DNA from: Melioribacteraceae bacterium
GTDB taxonomy: Bacteria; Bacteroidota; Ignavibacteria; Ignavibacteriales; Melioribacteraceae
Length of the DNA stretch: 64,000 nucleotides
Assembly: GCA_021739765.1 (NCBI GenBank)
Contig: JAIPBD010000006.1
Span: 1 to 64,000 of the forward strand
Direction of reading: 5' to 3'
How positions within the stretch are numbered: the first letter of the stretch is position 1; each line of letters begins with the position of its first letter. A program made the translations under genes and the position numbers. Shown here piece by piece: positions 58,901 to 64,000 of the stretch. Below the pieces are notes generated by a model that searched no databases, was not told the origin of the DNA, and was given only the letters and a program-made list of their open reading frames with translations.

Positions 58901-59117
58901 AACATCAGCTGGACTCGCTCCCATAATTCTACTTACAAGTGAACAAGGGCAGTTTTTAGTTCCTATGGCTGTTTCTGTTGCGTTCGGGTTATTATTCGGA
59001 ACTTTTCTAACTCTTTTAATGCTGCCATCGGCGCTTTATGTTATCAGCGATATGCGCAAATTGATTTATAGGAAAAAATCACGATTGGAGATCGAACCCG
59101 CATTCAAAAAATCTTAA
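55992..59117 (+). CDS. RND family efflux permease (AcrB-like)
   Basis: A 1041-aa inner-membrane proton-driven pump. The 12-helix RND plan is clear: helix 1 with the N-terminal IEYFIKHSAITNWIMIVIL, helices 2-6 near 330-480, a second half from about 530, and helices 8-12 at about 855-1030. VDDGIIIGESIY (helix 4) carries the acidic proton-relay pair. PFPGASAIEVEE is the family porter-domain motif. Substrate range (HAE/heavy-metal-like) cannot be told from sequence. It is encoded directly after its adaptor. Confidence 0.92.
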   Translation: MLSRFIEYFIKHSAITNWIMIVILIAGVFGLTNLNKRLDPKFELEQIEVDVPFPGASAIEVEEGIVIKIEENLRGIEGIEKVTSNSMDNYGSVSVEITPGHDMNKAIQDIKNSVNSINSYPTGAEKPVVYQRTQWNRAIMLSIYGPSDLFTLKKIVEEFRDDLLKTGKISNIMTWGLPEREISVEISPENLIRYKLTIDEIATAIRNSNLNISSGSVLTDQEQILIRSYNRKYEALDLEDIEIVSTISGRKIKLRDICTVQEQWPENRFYSEYNGKRSVGFNVMYNNNEDVLEIDEITTRIAKEYEEKYAGLVQFNTFIKEVDELQERIDLLTQNGIIGLVLVLVILSVFLNTRLSFWVALGIPISLLGMFFVLWALDISINQFSLFGMIMVIGILVDDGIIIGESIYSQVEKYGKSPLRAAIDGTLDVIKPVTISIFTTIVAFLPYFYFYGMLGKYVWQIAAVVIISLLFSLIEALIILPTHLAHSKALNLEKKEVNFFTRFRARLDKVLDFFLDTVYSKILKFCLKNRWAVSATVIAVVLLIVGLFEGSHVRAQFFPEIEPPYSRIQVEVPAGMSAIVADGIRNKMIDKTLAFGEKFMEEKGEPLNPIQNFTSWMNGGTINIFFVLPSSAQRNYDVGDFSDALAEYIGEVPEAENIIIGGWSFGGSPISVRFSSTDYTQLMNAKDLVKAELRQIDGIKDIRDDTPLGNNEFIIDLKPKGKALGFTLRDLTSQLRQGFYGQEVMRLQKGRDEVKIWVRFSKDDRMSIAQIENLKVRTPMGEFVPFKEVADYQIQRSIRRIRHEDGQRSLTVYANLDYSKNDLAVILKELDEVVIPKVLSQVEGVQRNYGGQSEEVTKMVGSMTYSMTIALVVMFTILMFLLKSYMQTLLIMGLIPLGIIGAVIGHYIIGIPISILSFLGIVALAGIIINDSVVLVDRFNKLIANGVEISEALFEAGMSRFRPILLTTITTSAGLAPIILLTSEQGQFLVPMAVSVAFGLLFGTFLTLLMLPSALYVISDMRKLIYRKKSRLEIEPAFKKS

Positions 59118-59147
59118 ATTGAGGGGTTGGTGTAAATATTGAAATTT

Positions 59148-59183
59148 TCATGCTGAACCTGACTGCAGTCGGGTTCAGCATGA
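59148..59183. repeat. palindromic repeat (REP-like)
   Basis: TCATGCTGAACC (59148-59159) pairs with GGTTCAGCATGA (59172-59183), with GAC/GTC and TGCA in the middle, so nearly the whole 36 bases form one stem. It has the look of the dispersed palindromes common near gene ends in Ignavibacteria and other phyla. Because it lies between two converging genes it may also act as a bidirectional stop. Confidence 0.6.
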
Positions 59184-59217
59184 ATAACTTAGAACAGATT
59201 TAAATTCTGATTTCGGC

Positions 59218-59233
59218 CATTCTGAACAGAATG
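59218..59233. repeat. short palindrome, same family as neighbour
   Basis: CATTCTG (59218-59224), AA, CAGAATG (59227-59233): a 7-bp stem with a 2-base centre, 35 bases after the larger palindrome. It resembles its flanks (CTGAAC core) and may be a second unit of the same repeat family. Confidence 0.45.
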
Positions 59234-59253
59234 ACATTTTTGAGACAGCCTTT

Positions 59254-59451
59254 TTACGCAACTTCTTCGAATGAAACTTCTTCGATTTGTTTTTCTTTTT
59301 TCGTTTTCGATCTTCCAGAAACTTTTTGGATCGGGCGGTGATCCCTGCTTATTAAAAAGTAGATTAGGAATGGAAGAGCTACAAATAAAATTCCCACGCC
59401 AAGCAAGGCTCTTGAGAATAACCACCAAAATGCTTTGAGTAATTTCACCAT
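59254..59451 (-). CDS. small membrane protein, function unknown
   Basis: A 65-aa protein with one strong hydrophobic segment (about 13-34, FSRALLGVGILFVALPFLIYFL) flanked by basic residues, and a lysine-rich then acidic tail. It starts 2 bp after the purB stop and no other ORF fits the stretch. Coupled expression with purB is plausible. No family recognised. Confidence 0.5.
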   Translation of the reverse strand: MVKLLKAFWWLFSRALLGVGILFVALPFLIYFLISRDHRPIQKVSGRSKTKKEKQIEEVSFEEVA

Positions 59452-59453
59452 AA

Positions 59454-60752
59454 CTAATCTTTAAATACTCGTTTAAAAATATAATCAACGTTTTTTAACA
59501 TTTTTTTCGCATCAAAAATATCTTCAATTTCCTGTTTGGAAACAAGTTTTGATACATCTTCAGAATTTAGAAGTTCATCTTTTAGGTTCTTTGATTTATC
59601 AGCCCAAACCGACATCGCCGGTTCCTGTACCAATTTGTATGCATCCTCGCGCGACGATTCTTTTTCCACCAATTTTAACAAAACTGATTGTGAAAATATC
59701 AATCCTCTTGTCAAATTTAAGTTTGTTAACATATTCTCCGGATAAACAATCAAATTATCCATCAATTTTATCATCAGATTTAGCATATAATTTAGAGTGA
59801 TACAGCTATCCGGAACAATTATACGCTCAACAGAAGAATGAGAAATATCACGCTCGTGCCACAACGCTACATTTTCCAAAGCGGCAGTTGCATTTCCTCT
59901 CAGCAAACGCGCTAAACCGGTTACTCGTTCTGAAACTATAGGATTCCGTTTGTGTGGCATCGCGGAGGAACCCTTTTGACCTTTCGAAAAATACTCTTCA
60001 GCTTCAAGCACTTCGGTTCTTTGAAGATGCCGAATTTCCACAGAAATCTTTTCGAGTGAAGCTCCGATAATCGCCAGCGTAGAAATAAATTCCGCATGGC
60101 GGTCACGTTGAATTACCTGAGTACTGATTGATGCCGGTTTTAATCCCATCTGTTCGCACACATATTCTTCTACTTTCGGCGATAGATGTTCGAAAGTTCC
60201 AACAGCCCCGGAAATTTGTCCAACGCTGATAACATCAATAGCTTTGTTTAACCGTTCAATATTTCTGTCATTTTCAGCGTACCACAACGCAAATTTTAAT
60301 CCCATCGAGGTTGGTTCGGCATGAATCCCATGACTTCTACCGACACACACAGATAGTTTGTGCTCAAATGCTCGCTTTTTCAAAACGGCTTTTAATTCGC
60401 GCAATTGTTTGAGTAGAATCTCCCCGGCAGATTTCATTTGAAAGGAGAGAGTTGTATCAAGAATATCCGAAGAAGTCATTCCATAATGAATGTGTCTTGA
60501 TTCTGAGCCAACATATTCAGCTACATTCGTTAAAAAAGCGATTACATCATGTTTAGTTGTTTCTTCGATTTCCAGCACTTTGTTTACGTCAAAGTTTGCT
60601 TTTTCTCTAATAATGTCAACATCTTTTTGAGGGATGTCGCCCATATTCGCCCGGGCTTGGCATGCATGAATTTCTATTTTTAACCAAGTCGCGAACTTAA
60701 ATTCGTCCTCAAAAATAGCTCCCATTTCCGGGAGAGTGTAACGTTTAATCAT
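59454..60752 (-). CDS. purB: adenylosuccinate lyase
   Basis: A 432-aa cytoplasmic enzyme of purine synthesis (SAICAR to AICAR and adenylosuccinate to AMP). The superfamily signature is GSSAMPHKRNPIVSE. YGMTSSDILDTTLSFQM and VGRSHGIHAEPTSMGLKFALW are active-site regions. Length is typical. It overlaps the HtrA gene upstream by 8 bp, a gene of unrelated function. Confidence 0.96.
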   Translation of the reverse strand: MIKRYTLPEMGAIFEDEFKFATWLKIEIHACQARANMGDIPQKDVDIIREKANFDVNKVLEIEETTKHDVIAFLTNVAEYVGSESRHIHYGMTSSDILDTTLSFQMKSAGEILLKQLRELKAVLKKRAFEHKLSVCVGRSHGIHAEPTSMGLKFALWYAENDRNIERLNKAIDVISVGQISGAVGTFEHLSPKVEEYVCEQMGLKPASISTQVIQRDRHAEFISTLAIIGASLEKISVEIRHLQRTEVLEAEEYFSKGQKGSSAMPHKRNPIVSERVTGLARLLRGNATAALENVALWHERDISHSSVERIIVPDSCITLNYMLNLMIKLMDNLIVYPENMLTNLNLTRGLIFSQSVLLKLVEKESSREDAYKLVQEPAMSVWADKSKNLKDELLNSEDVSKLVSKQEIEDIFDAKKMLKNVDYIFKRVFKD

Positions 60753-61971
60753 TTCGTTTTTCCAGTAGCATATTTATGGTAATTTCCTTTTTATCGCGTA
60801 TAACTTTAATCTTAATATTGTCGCCGGTTTTGAATTCATATAAAACACTTATGAGGGAATTATAATCATTAATTCTAAATTTGTTTACCCAGGTTATGAT
60901 GTCACCTACTTTCAGTCCGGAAGTTTCGGCAGGGGAATCATCATATATCTCAGTTATAATCACCCCTTTGGTGTTATCAAGATTATAATATTTGGCAAGC
61001 CCTTCATCAAGAGTTTGGATTTTCAAACCGGTCCAAAAATTTCTGTCGTAAACGCCGAATTCTTTTAAGTCGGCAACAATCCGTTTTACTTTATTGATTG
61101 GAATAGCGAATCCAACGCCAACGCTGCCGCTTGATCCTCCCGCGGTATAAATAATTGTATTCATTCCGATCATTTCTCCAAGACTGTTTAATAGCGGTCC
61201 GCCACTGTTTCCACTATTAATTGCCGCGTCGGTTTGAATCATATCGAGATAAAACCTTCCCTCGGTTTCACCGAGATTCATATCCATCGCACTGACAACA
61301 CCGACCGTAACAGTTGGTTTGTCGTTAATTTGAAATAGTCCAAACGGATTTCCCAAAGCGATTGCCCATTCGCCGATCATAACCGTCTCCGAATCACCAA
61401 GTTTGATGTAAGGTAAATTTGAGCCATCGATTTTAAGTAAGCAGATGTCGGAAATTTTATCCGAACCGACTACTTCAGCTTCGTGACGAGTTCCGTCCGT
61501 CATGGTTACAATAACTTTTTCAGCGTTTCCCGCGACATGGTCGTTTGAAATTATATAACCGTCGGGCGATATAATCGCTCCCGAACCGAGACTTTGAACT
61601 TCTTGTTTGTAAATTCGATCACCAAAAAATCTTCTAAAGAACGGATCGGCAGACCATGGATCGCGGTAAGTCCTTATAGCGGTTACATTTACACCAACAA
61701 CCGCAGAGCTAACTTCAGCCACCGTTTCGGTAATAATGTTTTTTCGTGAATTAAAAATCTGATTATTTATCGGAATCCGATCTTCTTGTGTGGATTGTAC
61801 TTCGTTAACATTCATCAGATTAAATTCGTTTACTTTGGATTCTTCACCAATATCATCTGAAGTGATTAAATTTGTTTCTTTTGGCTCATGCAGAAGTACA
61901 AACGCAAAAGTAGTTGAAATAATTACTAGTGTAAGTAAAGTTGAATAAAAAGCACCTTTATAATTCTTCAT
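60745..61971 (-). CDS. HtrA/DegP-family periplasmic serine protease
   Basis: A 408-aa protease with an N-terminal membrane anchor or uncleaved signal (about 7-27). The trypsin-like catalytic triad is His145 (ISNDHVAG), Asp175 (DKISDICLLKI) and Ser256 (NSGNSGGPLL). One PDZ domain follows (about 310-400, GVIITEIYDDSPAETSGLKV). It degrades or guards misfolded envelope proteins. One PDZ domain makes it DegS/HtrA-like rather than the two-PDZ DegP. It overlaps plsY by 14 bp and purB by 8 bp. Confidence 0.93.
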   Translation of the reverse strand: MKNYKGAFYSTLLTLVIISTTFAFVLLHEPKETNLITSDDIGEESKVNEFNLMNVNEVQSTQEDRIPINNQIFNSRKNIITETVAEVSSAVVGVNVTAIRTYRDPWSADPFFRRFFGDRIYKQEVQSLGSGAIISPDGYIISNDHVAGNAEKVIVTMTDGTRHEAEVVGSDKISDICLLKIDGSNLPYIKLGDSETVMIGEWAIALGNPFGLFQINDKPTVTVGVVSAMDMNLGETEGRFYLDMIQTDAAINSGNSGGPLLNSLGEMIGMNTIIYTAGGSSGSVGVGFAIPINKVKRIVADLKEFGVYDRNFWTGLKIQTLDEGLAKYYNLDNTKGVIITEIYDDSPAETSGLKVGDIITWVNKFRINDYNSLISVLYEFKTGDNIKIKVIRDKKEITINMLLEKRND

Positions 61972-62602
61972 GCTTCTTTTCCCCCGATTTTCCTTTTTGT
62001 AAATCTAAATATTCCTTTAAAGGATCATAATGCTTTGTGAGAATTGTGATCAACATAATTGACGAAAGCAGTATAAACAATGTTTCATTTGGGGCCTGAT
62101 AACCGGCAAATTTATTCAGCGCTTCAGTAGAAGAAAAAACGATAAATAATGTAAGAACGGTGGCCATAATATTTGCGAGACCGATATGTTTTCTAAACAG
62201 ATAAGCCACAACCCAGAAAATTCCCCACAAAATCAAAATTGGCCAGGCTAATAAAATGCTTCCTCCGGCTGCGGTCGCCAATCCTCTGCCGCCTTTAAAC
62301 TTTAACCATGGCGAATAGCAATGAGCAAAAACGGCGGCAATTAAAGCGATGCCCATGGCTAAAAATTCTGAGTCACTAATCTGCGAGGCGATAAAAACAG
62401 CCGCAAACCCTTTCCCGGCATCAATTAGAAGCACTATAGCCCCGGTTAGAACAGAGTTTGAGACTTCGAAACTGTTCATTGCACCGACATTTCCAGAACC
62501 TTCTTTTGTAATGTCTTTTTGATGCGCGAATTTCATCACTAAAAAAGCGGTTGGTAGCGATCCAAGCAGATAACCAAATATTCCAGCTAAAATATTTTCC
62601 AT
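61958..62602 (-). CDS. plsY: glycerol-3-phosphate acyltransferase PlsY
   Basis: A 214-aa integral membrane enzyme that transfers acyl groups from acyl-phosphate to glycerol-3-phosphate, the first step of phospholipid synthesis. It has family motifs GYLLGSLPTAFLVMKFAHQKD, GSGNVGAMNSFEV and KFKGGRGLATAAG. Several hydrophobic segments are as expected. The C-terminal tail is charged. It overlaps the HtrA gene by 14 bp. Confidence 0.95.
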   Translation of the reverse strand: MENILAGIFGYLLGSLPTAFLVMKFAHQKDITKEGSGNVGAMNSFEVSNSVLTGAIVLLIDAGKGFAAVFIASQISDSEFLAMGIALIAAVFAHCYSPWLKFKGGRGLATAAGGSILLAWPILILWGIFWVVAYLFRKHIGLANIMATVLTLFIVFSSTEALNKFAGYQAPNETLFILLSSIMLITILTKHYDPLKEYLDLQKGKSGEKKHEEL

Positions 62603-62647
62603 AGTAAATCCAAATTTAACTTGTAAAGTTAAGAAATCTCGTTAGAA

Positions 62648-63901
62648 CTATTTCCCAACATTTGGGAGAAATTTCAAAATTTCACTCAATTCAACTTTGG
62701 TATTTTTATCGTTGAGATTGATCACAATCAGATATCCTTTTTCTACCTTTGTTGAAAAAAATGCGTTTGCCAATTTAATTTGATCACTTTCAACAATAGT
62801 GCCGTTATCGTGATTCCAGATCTCTTTGGACGTTATGCAACCTCGAGAAGGAGTAAGCGGGAAAAAAGCCTGATCAATATAATATCTCGGGTCATCAGCT
62901 GATCCGTGCATAATTATGAGTCTTCTCCCAAACATTCCCGCATAATATGATTCAAAAATTGGTTCATAGGTTCTCCACGATTCGGGGAGAAAATCTCTAT
63001 AAAGATCCAAATTCCAATTTTTTGCAATGCTTTGATTGTGGAAAAATTTTTGTGGAGATACCTCAAACGGGATACGAGTTAAAATTATGGGGGAAGGTCC
63101 GATAACTTCGGTTGGAGTAATATACCATCCTTCGATTGTATAAATGCCTTCCGGTGTATTTCCATTAGAGATGTAACCGGGTAAGTCAGTAACGGATAAA
63201 GCAAGCTGTTGAATCGATAAAATGTTCCCGTTTGAGTCCAAAACGAATGAACCATCCGGATTACGAATTATCGATAATCCGGGAAATTCTCTGTTTTCTC
63301 TGAAAAACGAAAAAATTATTGTTTGGTTTTCCTGGAATTGATGGGAAAGGAGGTCCTTCAAATCGGGAAGAGATTGTTTCTCTCTCTCCAAATCTCCAAA
63401 ATATTTTTTAACAATTGGATTTGAGCTAAACTTTTGGGTTCGGGAAGCAAATTCGCGCTTTATATAATCCAAATTTAGTGAATCTATTTTTGCCAAATAC
63501 TCTGCGCTTATAATAAATTGTAATGGATCATTCAATTTTTCGAATAAATTTTTGATCTCTTTTTCGAATTCGTTTCTGAAGACCGAGTTTGCGGCAAACA
63601 GTATTTCTTTTTGCGTTCCATAATCGAATTGAAAGAAATCTGAGATACATTTCTTAATTAAAGCTTTCGAACTATCAGTATGAATCAGATTTAATCCGAT
63701 TTCTTTAATTATTCCTTTTAACTCCTGATCAGTTAAATTCCCCTGAATTGCGAAATTTATGTTATCCACTCTAATCCGGTGAAGATTATCAAGATTTTTC
63801 TGCAAAACATAGTTGGATCGGTAATCGTTAGGATTTACAACCCTCTGCGATAAAATTATTGCCGGAAGCAAACACAGAAGGTAAATGAACTTAATTTTCA
63901 T
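62648..63901 (-). CDS. L,D-transpeptidase-like exported protein
   Basis: A 417-aa exported protein with a signal peptide (about 1-18, IILSQ). The N-terminal half is helical without known family. The C-terminal part has the signature of a YkuD-like L,D-transpeptidase: His332-Gly333 in IIMHGSADDP and nucleophile Cys355 in SRGCITSKE, with the usual 20-odd residues between. The usual third-motif His before Gly (SHGC) is Arg here. If active, it would cross-link peptidoglycan or attach proteins to it. It is first in the minus-strand run toward plsY, and no strong ribosome site is seen. Confidence 0.7.
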   Translation of the reverse strand: MKIKFIYLLCLLPAIILSQRVVNPNDYRSNYVLQKNLDNLHRIRVDNINFAIQGNLTDQELKGIIKEIGLNLIHTDSSKALIKKCISDFFQFDYGTQKEILFAANSVFRNEFEKEIKNLFEKLNDPLQFIISAEYLAKIDSLNLDYIKREFASRTQKFSSNPIVKKYFGDLEREKQSLPDLKDLLSHQFQENQTIIFSFFRENREFPGLSIIRNPDGSFVLDSNGNILSIQQLALSVTDLPGYISNGNTPEGIYTIEGWYITPTEVIGPSPIILTRIPFEVSPQKFFHNQSIAKNWNLDLYRDFLPESWRTYEPIFESYYAGMFGRRLIIMHGSADDPRYYIDQAFFPLTPSRGCITSKEIWNHDNGTIVESDQIKLANAFFSTKVEKGYLIVINLNDKNTKVELSEILKFLPNVGK

Positions 63902-64000
63902 GCATTGGAAACCAAATGATTAGTAAATTTGTATGGAAGTATAATAAAATATTTGATGTCCTTTAATCCCAAATTTCATGATCAAGAAAACCACCCTAAT

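Overview
The window looks like a chromosome segment of a member of the phylum Ignavibacteriota, or a close relative in the Bacteroidota/Chlorobiota/Calditrichota group. Several large secreted proteins end in a type IX secretion (T9SS) sorting domain of the NYPNPFNP type common in Ignavibacteria. There is a PorV/PorQ-family barrel, a hybrid two-component regulator, TonB-dependent uptake, an AT-rich Bacteroidota-like base composition, and one exact TTTG-N19-TAnnTTTG promoter. No taxonomic marker such as rRNA is present, so this is inference.

Region 1 (1-1350) is a gene graveyard. It holds a degraded MFS sugar-porter fragment on the minus strand and a stop-interrupted stretch resembling a GH27 alpha-galactosidase on the plus strand.

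Region 2 (1352-36747) is a plus-strand accessory block of very large secreted proteins that reads as a carbohydrate-utilisation locus. Two surface proteins come first (438 and 2166 aa). Then follow a GH71/99-like glycosidase, a GH13 amylase-family lipoprotein, a hybrid two-component sensor/AraC regulator, a GH97 SusB-like alpha-glucosidase and a twin-CBM protein. Next are two proteins built from a repeated domain with an IDFGPND-type N-terminal motif (one carries an SGNH esterase) and a second GH71/99-like lipoprotein. The block ends with an uptake module: TonB-dependent receptor, a 1161-aa secreted protein and a PorV/PorQ barrel. There is no recognisable SusD. The enzymes point to an alpha-glucan or other alpha-linked glycan, possibly acetylated.

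Region 3 (36752-45064, minus strand) is mostly housekeeping. It contains a SurA-like PpiC lipoprotein, a lone PAS protein, DUF3820, a NamZ-like DUF1343 protein, ndk, sucD with a poly-lysine tail, and a compact psd-pssA-purS-purQ-tatA run.

Region 4 (45169-52474, plus strand) is one long run: ybaB, recR, a methyltransferase, two small lipoproteins, ftsX, an SLBB protein, a Wzc-like tyrosine kinase and UDP-glucuronate decarboxylase. It ends at a bidirectional terminator shared with groES-groEL, which has a perfect CIRCE operator.

Region 5 (54738-64000) has an RND efflux pair on the plus strand and, on the minus strand, an L,D-transpeptidase-like protein, plsY, an HtrA protease, purB and a small membrane protein.

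Recurring oddities are TTG starts preceded by good ribosome-binding sites, and two lipoprotein genes whose only plausible starts are ATT.
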